In this document: positions 26,100 to 34,694 of the stretch, piece after piece
Numbering within the stretch: position 1 is the stretch's first letter
Layout of the letters: each line of letters begins with the position of its first letter
Source: Sphingomonas sp. OK281
GTDB taxonomy: Bacteria > Pseudomonadota > Alphaproteobacteria > Sphingomonadales > Sphingomonadaceae
NCBI RefSeq assembly: GCF_900115295.1
Contig: NZ_FOVZ01000011.1
Location: 1-64,000 of the forward strand
Reading direction: 5' to 3'
Length of the DNA: 64,000 bases
Translations under genes and position numbers: made by a program
Notes under the pieces: generated by a model
Told to the model about the DNA's origin: nothing
Databases searched by the model: none
Seen by the model: only the letters and a program-made list of their open reading frames with translations

Positions 26100-26665
26100 T
26101 GCTGATTGGCTACGCTCGTGTGTCCACCGATGACCAAGATCTCCGACTGCAACGCGCCGCGTTGAAGGATGCCGGATGCAAGCGGACGTTCGAGGAGAAG
26201 ATCTCGGGCGCGAAGCGTGACCGGCCCGAATTGGTCAAGATGATCGAGCAGCTGCGCAACGAAGACACGGTCGTGGTGACGCGGCTCGATCGGCTGGCAC
26301 GCTCCACCCGCGACCTGCTCGACATTGCCGAGAAGCTGAAGGATGTTGGAGCCGGCCTGCGCTCACTGGCCGAGCCCTGGGCAGATACGACTTCGCCAGC
26401 GGGCCGCATGGTGCTGACCGTATTTGCCGGCATTGCCGAGTTTGAGCGCGAGCTGATCCACCAACGCACTAGCAGTGGGCGGGTAGCGGCAAAGGCGAGG
26501 GGTGTACGCTTCGGACGCCCGCCCAAACTAACAACCGAACAGGTTGCCCTGGGCCAGCGACTGGTCGCTGAGGGAACCTCTGTGCGGGAAGCAGCCAAGC
26601 TGCTCAAATGCCACCACGCCACGCTCTACCGCGCGCTGACGGCCGCTGCGCCGGGACTTGTCTGA
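26099..26665 (+). CDS. Serine resolvase/invertase (resolvase 2)
   Basis: A 188-residue small serine recombinase with Ser9 in GYARVSTDDQDL, TRLDRLARSTRDLL, DTTSPAGRMVLTVFAGIAEFERELI and a C-terminal HTH (GTSVREAAKLLKCHHATLYRAL). It differs throughout from resolvase 1 and resembles TnpR-like proteins carried on Tn3-type and plasmid elements. No transposase accompanies it. ATG 26099 lies inside the last arm of its own res-like sequence. The stop overlaps the start of an HNH-like gene (TGATG). Confidence 0.93.
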   Translation: MLIGYARVSTDDQDLRLQRAALKDAGCKRTFEEKISGAKRDRPELVKMIEQLRNEDTVVVTRLDRLARSTRDLLDIAEKLKDVGAGLRSLAEPWADTTSPAGRMVLTVFAGIAEFERELIHQRTSSGRVAAKARGVRFGRPPKLTTEQVALGQRLVAEGTSVREAAKLLKCHHATLYRALTAAAPGLV

Positions 26666-27156
26666 TGCCGATCCGTCCCGAACACGTCTTTCTCTATCCG
26701 ATCGACTGGCCACAGCTGTCGCAGCACGTTCGCTTCGGCAGGGCAAAGGGGCGGTGCGAGCATTGCGCACGGCCGCACGGGCAGCGGGTCTTCCACCTAG
26801 GCGACGGACGGTGGTGGGACAGGAGCCGCCTGTGCTGGCGCAACGGCAAGGGGCGGCGCGTGCGGCGCCCCGTGGAGAACATTCTCTCGAAAGGCCGCTG
26901 GACGCCGGTCGTCCTGGCCTGTGCGCATCTCGACCATGACCCCAGTGACAGTGCGCTGCACCGGCTCGCAGCGCTTTGCCAGCGCTGCCACATGATCCAT
27001 GACGGTCCTGAGCATCGGCGCCGACGCTGGATGAACGCGCATTACCGGCGCGCTCTTGGCGACCTGTTCTACGGCCCATATCCCATGCTGGGAGGCGACT
27101 GGATCACGCACACGCCGATCAGCATGCGGGCTAATGCCCAGTCCTCGACTATTTAA
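26665..27156 (+). CDS. HNH-like zinc-binding protein coupled to resolvase 2
   Basis: A 163-residue basic protein with CEHCARPHGQRVF (CxxC), then ACAHLDHDPSD and LCQRCHMIHDGPEHRRRRW, the treble-clef arrangement of HNH endonuclease-type domains with paired CxxC knuckles. The His of AHLDHD and the CHMIHD His are candidate catalytic and metal ligands. Its ATG overlaps the resolvase stop, so the two are cotranslated. It could be a nuclease, a DNA-binding accessory protein, or inactive. I do not know a function for this pairing. Confidence 0.7.
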   Translation: MPIRPEHVFLYPIDWPQLSQHVRFGRAKGRCEHCARPHGQRVFHLGDGRWWDRSRLCWRNGKGRRVRRPVENILSKGRWTPVVLACAHLDHDPSDSALHRLAALCQRCHMIHDGPEHRRRRWMNAHYRRALGDLFYGPYPMLGGDWITHTPISMRANAQSSTI

Positions 27157-27217
27157 GCATTCCAGCAAAATTATTGCTTCGCTGAACGCCTTTTGCGCGT
27201 CAACAACAACCTATGCA

Positions 27218-27262
27218 TGTGTACGATATAATCCGTCCTTAGGACGGATTATATCGTACACA
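27218..27262. promoter_or_regulatory. Large palindrome 1, candidate AbiEi operator
   Basis: A 45-bp perfect palindrome with 22-bp arms around a single T (27240). Its core is GTCCT-T-AGGAC, with ATAT five bases beyond the core on each side. The spacing pattern is shared with palindrome 2 although the remaining arm sequence differs, which argues for protein recognition. Centres are 102 bp apart, close to ten helical turns. Confidence 0.75.
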
Positions 27263-27319
27263 GCGTGAAACGTCAATTGGACGCATGCCCTAAAGATGCA
27301 GCCTTCTTGACTTTGCGGT

Positions 27320-27364
27320 AGCGTCCTATATGCTATGTCCTTAGGACATAGCATATAGGACGCT
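27320..27364. promoter_or_regulatory. Large palindrome 2, candidate AbiEi operator
   Basis: A second 45-bp perfect palindrome (22-bp arms, centre 27342) with the same ATAT-N5-GTCCT-T-AGGAC-N5-ATAT pattern, ending 6 bp before the abiEi start. The AGGA ribosome-site candidate (27357-27360) lies in its right arm, so an RNA hairpin would also hide it. AbiEi antitoxins are known to repress their operon by binding paired inverted repeats. Confidence 0.78.
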
Positions 27365-27370
27365 GCGTAA

Positions 27371-28285
27371 ATGACGGAACGATTGCGCCCTTTTCAGCAA
27401 CGCAAGCGGATGACGCAGCTTGCCGAGACCCTGTCCCGCGCGCTTATTCGACAGCCGAAGCCCGTCCTTTCTAATTATGATATTTTCCGCGAGCTCTGGG
27501 AGATATATCAGTCCGGCAGTGCTAAATATCTCCGGGGTGCGACACCAAGCCGTGACGTTTTTCGGCGAACACGCAGCCTGCTACGAAGCGAGGGTGTCAT
27601 CCGCCAAGACAATGACTACGGCTCACACTGGCGGATCGTGGATCGCTCCGATGCACCAGCCGAAGATGTTATTTGTTCGGTTGATCCATTCTGCCACATT
27701 GCTCATCTATCTGCTTTGCAACGGTACGGCCTCTCTAATAGACGTCCCGAGAGCCTCTTTCTTGTCGAACCGATCCCGACTTTACGGCGTCAACTTGTAC
27801 GTGAGCAAATGGAGGGTGATTATGGAGATAGCCTCGAAGATCCTGAGGCTGATATCGAACCAGCCAAGGCCGTAACCCATCCGGAGACCGTGCGCGGCCG
27901 GCCAGTTGCGATCGACACAACGAAGTTTGCCGGTGATCAGATCGCGATCAAGGGTAGCCTATCGAGGATCGCTACGATCGGGCAGACCTTTCTTGACACG
28001 CTTGATAGTCCCGACCGATGCGGAGGAATGTCGCATGTTCTCGACATCTGGACGGAGCATAGCCGAACCTACTGCGATGAAATTATTGAGCGGGTCGAGA
28101 GAGCCGAGAAGCCAATTTGGAAAGTCCGCGCTGGCTTTATATTAGAAGAACATATCGGCATTACCGATGCCCGAATATCTGCTTGGGCGCGTTTTGCGCA
28201 GCGGGGCTCAAGCCGCGTCCTTGATCCGGGCAAGCCATTTGCACCGCAATTTTCAGAGAAGTGGATGCTATCACTCAATGTCTAA
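27371..28285 (+). CDS. abiEi: AbiEi-type antitoxin/transcriptional repressor (type IV TA)
   Basis: A 304-residue antitoxin of the AbiE system. The N-terminal winged-helix region (about residues 20-95) includes YDIFRELWEIYQSG and RSLLRSEGVIRQ. The AbiEi domain follows, with DPFCHIAHLSALQRYGLSNRRPE at 105-127 and SRIATIGQTFLDTLDSPDRCGGM at 205-227. It should repress its own promoter through the two palindromes upstream and neutralise the nucleotidyltransferase toxin without forming a stable complex, as known for type IV pairs. The stop overlaps the toxin start by 8 bases. Its codon use is more AT-rich than surrounding resistance genes. Confidence 0.87.
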   Translation: MTERLRPFQQRKRMTQLAETLSRALIRQPKPVLSNYDIFRELWEIYQSGSAKYLRGATPSRDVFRRTRSLLRSEGVIRQDNDYGSHWRIVDRSDAPAEDVICSVDPFCHIAHLSALQRYGLSNRRPESLFLVEPIPTLRRQLVREQMEGDYGDSLEDPEADIEPAKAVTHPETVRGRPVAIDTTKFAGDQIAIKGSLSRIATIGQTFLDTLDSPDRCGGMSHVLDIWTEHSRTYCDEIIERVERAEKPIWKVRAGFILEEHIGITDARISAWARFAQRGSSRVLDPGKPFAPQFSEKWMLSLNV

Positions 28286-29168
28286 TAGCATAGAAGAAGG
28301 AAAACAGATTACCGTCAATATTGGTGAATGGATTGAAAAGGCAAGGCTCGATCCTCAAGCCTATCTCGAAAGGCAGGTAACCGAGATATTCTTGACTGCG
28401 CTGGCAATGACCAAACCTTTTTCTCACGAGATATTTCTCAAGGGCGGAATTTTAATGGGGGTAGTCTATAAAAGCCCTCGACAAACCGGCGATGTTGACT
28501 TCACCGCCATTAGCGAACCAAATATGGAAATGGCTGAAGCCTTAAAGGCGGCACTCAACGATGCCTTTCCTAGAGCGGCAGCTAAGCTCGGCTATCCTGA
28601 CTTAATGTGTAACGTCCAATCATCGCGTTATGAGCCCAGCGCTAAGATGTTTGCTAAGGCGACCGGCCCCCTGCTCGCACTTCGTGTCGGCTATGCGAAG
28701 CGGGGTGCCCCGCAAGAGAGGCTCTTCCGGGCTGGCACCGCCTCGGACGTGCTGGACGTCGACATTGCGTTTCGCGAGCCTGTGAACGCAATTCAGATTG
28801 TTCAGCTTGGCGAGGGAGTGACAATCCGAGCTTATTCGTTGCTTGATTTGATAGCGGAGAAACTACGGGCGTTGCTCCAACAGCCCAAGCGTAATCGAAA
28901 TCGCCGCCAGGATGTGTATGATATTGCGTCATTACTGGAAAAGTTTTCACTTGATGAAAGTGAGAAAACTGACCTGCTCGCTTTCCTACACGAAAAGTGC
29001 CGCGCACGTGATATAAATCCTGATCGCGATGCGCTTGGGCAGCTTGCCGTCAGGGATCGGGCCAAAAAGGACTGGAATACGCTTGGGCTAGAGCTTGAGG
29101 AGCTTCCAGATTTTGACCATTGCTTTGACATCGTTAATGAATTTTATCGCTCCCTCCCTTGGAATTGA
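28278..29168 (+). CDS. abiEii: AbiEii/AbiGii-type nucleotidyltransferase toxin
   Basis: A 296-residue toxin of the polymerase-beta-like nucleotidyltransferase superfamily. The signature is FLKGGILMGVVYKSPRQTGDVDF (GG...DxD; about residues 54-76), followed by DVDIAFREP and IRAYSLLDLIAEKLRALLQQP with RRQDVYDIASLLE, a typical AbiEii C-terminal block. Family members such as MenT block tRNA charging by nucleotide addition. ATG 28278 overlaps the antitoxin end and lacks an own ribosome site, suggesting coupling. The pair can act in phage abortive infection and plasmid stability. Confidence 0.88.
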   Translation: MSNSIEEGKQITVNIGEWIEKARLDPQAYLERQVTEIFLTALAMTKPFSHEIFLKGGILMGVVYKSPRQTGDVDFTAISEPNMEMAEALKAALNDAFPRAAAKLGYPDLMCNVQSSRYEPSAKMFAKATGPLLALRVGYAKRGAPQERLFRAGTASDVLDVDIAFREPVNAIQIVQLGEGVTIRAYSLLDLIAEKLRALLQQPKRNRNRRQDVYDIASLLEKFSLDESEKTDLLAFLHEKCRARDINPDRDALGQLAVRDRAKKDWNTLGLELEELPDFDHCFDIVNEFYRSLPWN

Positions 29169-29298
29169 GCCACTGGCCGAACCCAGCGTCGGTAAACTCG
29201 GTGGTAGGCGAAACACGGCATATTTGTCTTAATGTACCAAACAGGGCTCGACTAAGAAGATAAATTGAGCGAGTTTTAACTCGGGGGAGTAGTAGAGC

Positions 29299-31062
29299 AT
29301 GTGGAGTGATCGCGAAAGCGCTGAGGATTTCCTGAATTTTACAGAACTAGCGGACCAGATTGGTGCGCTTGCGACGACCAAGGAAATGCTCCCTCTCTCG
29401 ATCGGCGTGTTCGGAACTTGGGGCACCGGAAAATCGACAGTGCTCAGGCTTGTCAGAGGCAAGCTGGAAAGCGGCGAGACACCGCCTCTCTTCATCGACT
29501 TTGATGCCTGGCTTTACCAAGGCTTTGACGATTCTAAAGCCGCGTTGATGGAGGTGGTCGCCGACACCCTGCTTAAAGCCGCTAAAAACGATGAAAAGCT
29601 GGTGGAAAAGATCAAGCGGTTCGCGTCACGCGTGAACTATTTCCGTGCAATCAGCATGGCCGCTGACTTTGGCATTGGGATGGCGTTCGGGGTCCCGCCA
29701 GGGCTGCTGACTAAGGCGGGTTCGGCAATCTCGTCGCTCGTCTCAGGTGGCGGCGGGGGCGACGAGGCCAAGGACCTGAAGGGTGTGGCAAAGGACGCAC
29801 AAGAGGGCTGGTCGAAGCTAATTAAACCCGAGGAGGCAAAAACGCCGCCAAAGGAGATAGCTGCGTTCCGCAAGGAGTTCGGCGAGATTCTAGACGAACT
29901 CGGCCGTCCTCTGATTGTCTTCGTCGACAATCTTGACCGTTGCCTGCCGGATGTTGCGATTGGCACGTTGGAAGCCATCCGCCTTTTCCTCTTCCTGCCC
30001 GGCACCGCCTTCGTAGTCGCTGCAGACGAAGACATGATCCGCCATTCCGTGGCGAGGCACTTCAGTGATCCAAACGCGAAGCACGTTCACGACTACCTCG
30101 ACAAGGTCATACAGGTGCCATTCCGGGTCCCCCGCGTCGGCGTCGATGATGTGCGCGCTTATATGTACTCTCTATTTACCCAGAAGCTTGCGCCCACTGC
30201 GCTTGGCAACGTTCAGGCGGTATTGCTCGAAGCATTGCAGAATGCATGGGACGGGGCAAGTTTCACCGCCGACCAAATTGATGGTGTTGCTGGCCGTCCC
30301 GCCGGACTTCTTGAGATGCTCGGAACCGCCGACGGGCTAGCGCCGACCCTCACCACGGCGGACAAGATCGATGGCAACCCGCGCATCATCAAGCGCCTGC
30401 TCAACGCAGTGATGCTACGCAGATCGCTCGCAGCTACGAGGAAGATGAAGATCGACCTTGGGACTTTGGCGAAGCTCGCAATCTTTGAGCGCGGCACCGA
30501 CGCCGACGCGACCCAGGCGCTTTACACGATGGTCATGGCCGGCGAAGAAGGCGCTGACCTCCAGCTCAGGGCCACCGAGGATCTGGGCGATGGCGTCAAG
30601 CGCCCGAATGCTCCAGCGGCATGGAAGGCGCACGAAGCGTTCATTGAGGAATGGCGCCGGCTGGAACCTCGCTTCGACGATCCAAAGGCATTGCAGCCAG
30701 CGCTGTTCCTCAGCCGCGACGTGATGGCCTCACCGGCCAGCTCTAGGACGAATGACAGCGTCGGAGCGGCCGTGAAGGCGCTCCTTAGTGTGACCAGCAT
30801 AAACTCGCCGGCCGCTACCGACGTAATCGACCGTCTGAACGTCGACGAGCGCGTCGCTACGATGGCGGGGATGGTCGCGAGCCTGCGCGAGGGCGATTGG
30901 ACCAGCAAGCTGCCCGGCATCCAAGGAGCTATACTGCTGGGCGAAAAGTCAGAAGGCGGGAAGCGCCAATTGCAGGCGCTGATTGATGACGTCCCGCAGG
31001 ATACAATTAATTCAGGGGTAAAGTTCGCCTTACGGGGCAAGGGGTATTTAGGGGGCAAGTAG
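29299..31062 (+). CDS. qatA: QatA: KAP-family P-loop ATPase of the Qat defence system
   Basis: A 587-residue KAP NTPase. Walker A is GTWGTGKST (residues 39-47), Walker B is LIVFVDNLDRC (about 207-217), and VVAADEDMIRHSVARHF and RIIKRLLNAVMLRR follow. A hydrophobic stretch at about 117-140 (ISMAADFGIGMAFGVPPGLL) fits the membrane-associated insertion of KAP proteins. GGGGGAG lies 10 nt before the ATG. It is followed directly by qatB (start 1 base after stop), QueC-like qatC and TatD-like qatD, the exact gene order of the anti-phage Qat system. Confidence 0.92.
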   Translation: MWSDRESAEDFLNFTELADQIGALATTKEMLPLSIGVFGTWGTGKSTVLRLVRGKLESGETPPLFIDFDAWLYQGFDDSKAALMEVVADTLLKAAKNDEKLVEKIKRFASRVNYFRAISMAADFGIGMAFGVPPGLLTKAGSAISSLVSGGGGGDEAKDLKGVAKDAQEGWSKLIKPEEAKTPPKEIAAFRKEFGEILDELGRPLIVFVDNLDRCLPDVAIGTLEAIRLFLFLPGTAFVVAADEDMIRHSVARHFSDPNAKHVHDYLDKVIQVPFRVPRVGVDDVRAYMYSLFTQKLAPTALGNVQAVLLEALQNAWDGASFTADQIDGVAGRPAGLLEMLGTADGLAPTLTTADKIDGNPRIIKRLLNAVMLRRSLAATRKMKIDLGTLAKLAIFERGTDADATQALYTMVMAGEEGADLQLRATEDLGDGVKRPNAPAAWKAHEAFIEEWRRLEPRFDDPKALQPALFLSRDVMASPASSRTNDSVGAAVKALLSVTSINSPAATDVIDRLNVDERVATMAGMVASLREGDWTSKLPGIQGAILLGEKSEGGKRQLQALIDDVPQDTINSGVKFALRGKGYLGGK

Positions 31063-31845
31063 ATGGGCACATCACAGTCTAAGCCATCGACGCCAGGCGG
31101 TTCACCGCTGGTCGCGCCTTGGGCGGATCAGGATCCGCCTGCGCCCGATCAACCGCAACCCGCGCTCGCTGTGCCAGACGTCCTACCGGCAGCGCCCCTG
31201 TCAGGAATGCGACGGGCGCTTAGAGAATACATGGGCACTGGCGACCCAGCAGCCGGCCGTCGTGCGCTTGGCCGGTATGCCCGGGCCATGGGGGGGCCGC
31301 GGGCGTCAGCCCGCCACGCACGGGCAGCACGAACGGGCGGCGCCGCCCTGTCGGCCCTAGCATCCGTCGCACGGGCGAACGGCGCGGCAGTTGTAGTCGC
31401 AGGATTCGACCTCGGAACCCTCGCAGGCCGGCCGCTAGAAGAGGCGATTACCGCAATTGTCGACCAATTCTGTCCACCGGGCATCCTCGACGAGGACGTG
31501 GTTCGATCAGCTATGGCCGAAGCGCTCTTCGAGGCTCTTGGTGATCAACCAGTATTCGACCTGAACGCTGTGACAGACCACGTGGTGGTCGTGGCAACGG
31601 TCTGCTTCGTCGCCGAACTAGTTTTTGCAGCGGTTGCGTCGGAGCAAGGGAAGTCAGCCGAGAACGTACCGCCCGCGGTGGCGGTCCAGCGCGAGAACGC
31701 CTTACGTGACCTGGTCCGCGCAGCTGCAGACGAGATCGCGACGCCGATCATCCAGCGGACCGGAGGGGCGTTGGCCCCAGCTGGTCTCGACGGGATCGTC
31801 GCCGAGATAACAAGCGCCGTTTATGGGGAAATGACCCGATGGTAG
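31063..31845 (+). CDS. qatB: QatB component of the Qat defence system
   Basis: A 260-residue protein with a low-complexity N-terminus rich in Pro, Ala and Gln (residues 1-45). Predicted helices follow, including GDPAAGRRALGRYARAMGG and, in the C-terminal half, EEAITAIVDQFCPPGILDEDVVRSAMAEAL-type sequence. No catalytic motif is visible. It starts one base after the qatA stop and overlaps qatC by 7 bases. Assignment rests mainly on position between KAP and QueC-like genes. Confidence 0.85.
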   Translation: MGTSQSKPSTPGGSPLVAPWADQDPPAPDQPQPALAVPDVLPAAPLSGMRRALREYMGTGDPAAGRRALGRYARAMGGPRASARHARAARTGGAALSALASVARANGAAVVVAGFDLGTLAGRPLEEAITAIVDQFCPPGILDEDVVRSAMAEALFEALGDQPVFDLNAVTDHVVVVATVCFVAELVFAAVASEQGKSAENVPPAVAVQRENALRDLVRAAADEIATPIIQRTGGALAPAGLDGIVAEITSAVYGEMTRW

Positions 31846-33101
31846 ACCTCGCCATTCGGGCAACGCCCGTCAACGCCGATGCCGTTGCGGCGCACCGTCA
31901 GCCTAACATGATCGGTGTCCACCTGTTCGCCGGCGGGACACCAGACCTGCCGGGTCTGGGTGCAACGCTAGTCGACCGCGTGCGCAAACAAATTCCCAAC
32001 GCACCAAGCGCGGCGGCTTGGGACTTCATGTCGATTGCAATGTCGGTGTTCGCAGCCGACCGGTTCGTTGTACGATCAGGATCGGCAAATGGCTGGACGC
32101 GCGTCATCGGGCTCGACGTTGCCGTTGTTGATCCGACTCCATGGACTGCTCAGGCGACGGAGCTGGCCGAAGCCCTTCGGTTTCTCACTGGCGACGTGTG
32201 GCACCTCACCTTCCGCGCCGGCGGGCTTGCGTGCCCGCACGTCCAGGGTCGGCTTCACGATCGCGACACGGTGTGCCTCTTCTCGGGCGGGCTAGACAGC
32301 TTTCTCGGCGCACTCGCGGCGCTGAACGGCGGTGCCCGCCCGCTTCTTGTCAGCCAAGGATCGACTAAGGAGATCGGACCGCAGGAGCGACTGGCTGCTG
32401 CATTGGGACTCGAGGCGCACCGCTTCGAAGGTCGGGTGGCCGAGCGATGGCACCAACCATATGAAGGCTCGACCCGCGCTCGGTCGATCCTGTTCTTCGC
32501 CTACGGGGCGCTTGCCGCGACAGGCTGCGGGATCCGTGAGGTGCTAGTCCCGGAAAACGCACTGATTGCGATCAATCCGCCGTTTACGGACAGGCGGATG
32601 GGATCGCTCAGCACACGCACGACCCATCCACACTTCATGACTCTATTAAATGAGGTCTGGGCGGCGACTGGCGTTCAGGCGGAGTTGCGCAATCCATTTT
32701 TCGCGACCACCAAGGGCGAAATGCTAGCCCAAGGTCACCACCCACGACTGGCCGATCTCGCTGCCGAGACTTATTCCTGCGGCAAGGGCAAACGCGCAAA
32801 CGGTCAATGCGGAAGGTGCGTGCCATGCTTGATCAGGCGGGCGTCGTTCCATAACGCAATGATGCACGACGGAACATTTTACTTAAATGAGCTACGAGCC
32901 AGCTCGCGCAACGACGACGTCTTAGCAGCGAGACATGCCGTGGCCGCACATGGTAGTAATAGTCCAAGCGAGTTCGGCCGGTGGGTTGCTCGGGCCGGCC
33001 CGCTCCCCGCGGACGCTGCAGCACGGGCACTCACGATTAACGCCGTCGGCCGCGGGTTAGCCGAGCTCGGCACCATGTTTGGCACGGTGCGATGGCGCTA
33101 A
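31839..33101 (+). CDS. qatC: QatC: QueC-like PP-loop enzyme of the Qat system
   Basis: A 420-residue protein whose second half is QueC-like. The PP-loop ATP-binding motif is CLFSGGLDSFLGALAALNGG (about residues 146-165), and a zinc site is CGKGKRANGQCGRCVPC (about 312-328), the C-x-C-x-x-C array of QueC. The first 140 residues form an extra domain lacking in housekeeping QueC, which converts carboxydeazaguanine to preQ0. No other queuosine or deazaguanine genes are present, so the enzyme serves the defence system rather than tRNA modification. It overlaps qatB and qatD. Confidence 0.9.
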   Translation: MVDLAIRATPVNADAVAAHRQPNMIGVHLFAGGTPDLPGLGATLVDRVRKQIPNAPSAAAWDFMSIAMSVFAADRFVVRSGSANGWTRVIGLDVAVVDPTPWTAQATELAEALRFLTGDVWHLTFRAGGLACPHVQGRLHDRDTVCLFSGGLDSFLGALAALNGGARPLLVSQGSTKEIGPQERLAAALGLEAHRFEGRVAERWHQPYEGSTRARSILFFAYGALAATGCGIREVLVPENALIAINPPFTDRRMGSLSTRTTHPHFMTLLNEVWAATGVQAELRNPFFATTKGEMLAQGHHPRLADLAAETYSCGKGKRANGQCGRCVPCLIRRASFHNAMMHDGTFYLNELRASSRNDDVLAARHAVAAHGSNSPSEFGRWVARAGPLPADAAARALTINAVGRGLAELGTMFGTVRWR

Positions 33102-33835
33102 TCGACTTCCACTGCCATCTCGACCTCTATCCCGATCCAGCAGCGACCGCCCGCAAGGCTGCCGACGACGGCGTATACGTCCTGTCAGTAACGACGACGC
33201 CGAGCGCGTTCGCCGGAACTTCGGCGCTCGCACCTGAGGGCGGCAGGATTCGCACCGCACTCGGTTTACACCCGGAACTGGCAGCCACCCGTCGACACGA
33301 ACTAAGTCTCTTTCACGACTTACTGCCTACCACCGAATACGTCGGTGAGGTTGGCCTCGACGGCTCGAAGCCCCACCGTGACACACTGACAACGCAGGCC
33401 GAAGTTCTACATGAGATCCTCGACGCCTGCGCCGCAGCCGGAGGCCGCATTATCTCCCTCCACAGCCGCGGCGCCGTCGAGATGCTGCTCGACATGTTGG
33501 AGTTCGAGCCACTTGCCGGGACATTCGTGCTTCACTGGTTTTCAGCAAAACGCCCGATAATCGAACGCGCAAACAGCCTTGGATGCTGGTTTTCGGTTGG
33601 GTCGGGCATGATGGCCAGTAGGTCCGGACGCGATGCCGTAGACGCAATGCCAATCGACCGTTTGCTGCCTGAGACCGACGGACCGTTTGGCATGGCGGAA
33701 GGCATTCCGCTCGCCCCTGGCGGTGGCGGTTCGGTCTACCGTGATCTTGCCCGGCTGAAGGGGATCTCCACTAACAGCATTGAGCGCCTAATGACCGAGA
33801 ATTTCCGAAGATTGGTTGCGCCCGCTCAGCTGTAA
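33092..33835 (+). CDS. qatD: QatD: TatD-like nuclease of the Qat system
   Basis: A 247-residue TatD-type metal-dependent hydrolase. Metal ligands are in LIDFHCHLDLYPDP (HxH, residues 6-8), YVGEVGLDGSK, ISLHSRGAVEML, VLHWFSAK and PETDGPFG. The TIM-barrel order is complete and the length is near that of stand-alone TatD (about 260). It overlaps qatC by 10 bases, closing the four-gene operon. After the stop, 33836-33931 contains a half resolvase site (GAGCGGTTGTGACG, 33869-33882). Confidence 0.92.
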   Translation: MALIDFHCHLDLYPDPAATARKAADDGVYVLSVTTTPSAFAGTSALAPEGGRIRTALGLHPELAATRRHELSLFHDLLPTTEYVGEVGLDGSKPHRDTLTTQAEVLHEILDACAAAGGRIISLHSRGAVEMLLDMLEFEPLAGTFVLHWFSAKRPIIERANSLGCWFSVGSGMMASRSGRDAVDAMPIDRLLPETDGPFGMAEGIPLAPGGGGSVYRDLARLKGISTNSIERLMTENFRRLVAPAQL

Positions 33836-33931
33836 TTACCAAACGGAGAGTCGAAGGTCCTTACATCGAGCGGTTGTGACGCTCACGTCGGCCATTAGCC
33901 GGGGCCAAAAGGTAGACCTTTTTACCTCAGC

Positions 33932-34162
33932 TTAGCGGAAGCCAGCATTCCAGCCAGCCTCATGCGCTTCCTGTCCGGCTTTGGTGACCAGAAAGCCCTC
34001 CGTGCCATACGTCTCGCACGTCGAGGGAATGATCCACCCTTTCGCAACTAGCGCGGCCTCGGTGCCGGCCCCAATACCCGGCCATTGGCTGCGGTCCTCT
34101 ACGCTGTCGAGGCAAAGCGCCTTCAGCACCTTGAACTCGCGCCGTGAGGGTAGGTCCGACAT
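33932..34162 (-). CDS. Small hypothetical protein
   Basis: A 76-residue protein (SRREFKVLKALCLDSVEDRSQ at the start, TKAGQEAHEAGWNAGFR at the end) of mixed helix and strand character resembling a small winged-helix fold, which I cannot assign. It faces qatD from the opposite strand and is 9 bp downstream of another small gene on the same strand, suggesting a two-gene unit. It might be cargo of the neighbouring recombination site at 34517 (inference). Confidence 0.55.
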   Translation of the reverse strand: MSDLPSRREFKVLKALCLDSVEDRSQWPGIGAGTEAALVAKGWIIPSTCETYGTEGFLVTKAGQEAHEAGWNAGFR

Positions 34163-34171
34163 CGTGTTTTC

Positions 34172-34441
34172 CTAGTTGCGCCAAGCCTGGCGTAGCTCCT
34201 GATCGAACCAACTCTCGGCATCCTCCAGCGGGCCGAGCGTAGAGCGGAACTGAAAATACGCTGCTCCGCCCCGGCCTAAGACCCAGCGGTGAAACGCGCT
34301 GAACGAAGGCATCTCGACCGAGCCAGGCCCTACACCGTGAGCGGTCGCCCACTCGTGTGTGAGTTGTCGGATTGCCCGCTCGGCCTCCGGCCTCTTCACC
34401 GTCCCCGGCTTACCTCGCACCTTAGCGCGCCTCCCGGACAT
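34172..34441 (-). CDS. Small hypothetical protein
   Basis: An 89-residue basic protein starting MSGRRAKVRGKPG. Its C-terminus has FHRWVLGRGGAAYFQF and SWFDQELRQAWRN. ATG 34441 is preferred to the open start at 34522, because the longer form would overlap a recombination-type site. No clear ribosome site is visible. The family is not recognised. It precedes the 33932 gene by 9 bp. Confidence 0.5.
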   Translation of the reverse strand: MSGRRAKVRGKPGTVKRPEAERAIRQLTHEWATAHGVGPGSVEMPSFSAFHRWVLGRGGAAYFQFRSTLGPLEDAESWFDQELRQAWRN

Positions 34442-34516
34442 AGCGGATATGCATGCAGCCGTTCTGACATGAGGTTTCAACACCTGCAAACTCGAAGAAG
34501 TAGGGTAGGGTGCCAA

Positions 34517-34540
34517 TGTCACAACCGTTCGGTTTTGACA
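34517..34540 (+). repeat. Serine-recombinase-type site, copy A (TGTCACAACCG-TT-CGGTTTTGACA)
   Basis: A 24-bp imperfect dyad with 11-bp halves and a 2-bp centre TT. It is the same sequence, apart from one central base, as that found 50 bp upstream of the resolvase gene ending at 55271. It marks the border between the qat island and the fluoride/metal block. Confidence 0.7.
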
Positions 34541-34612
34541 CCGCCGCTAGAAGCAGATTGCAGGTTAAGTGAGACGCTTGATCCAATCGGACCGCATTGC
34601 CACATGTTTAAG

Positions 34613-34686
34613 AAGGGAATGGAGCCTCCCTTGTAACCGCACTGATGCTGATGGCCCCTGCTAGTCGCCCAATAGGTGCAGGGGAG
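34613..34686 (+). promoter_or_regulatory. Fluoride riboswitch controlling crcB
   Basis: AAGGGA-ATGGAGCC-TCCCTT (34613-34632) forms P1 with the conserved AATGG loop. It is followed by AACC, a short GCA/TGC hairpin and the hallmark TGATGGCCCCTGCT. The aptamer 3' strand CCCCTGC (34655-34661) can instead pair with GCAGGGG (34678-34684), which contains the crcB ribosome site. Fluoride binding would hold CCCC in the pseudoknot and free the ribosome site, a translational ON switch (inference from pairing). Confidence 0.9.
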
Positions 34687-34694
34687 TAACGTGC

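Noticed and set aside
31839..33101. Housekeeping QueC for queuosine synthesis
   Set aside because: Extra N-terminal domain, no queD/queE/queF neighbours, and exact qat operon context.
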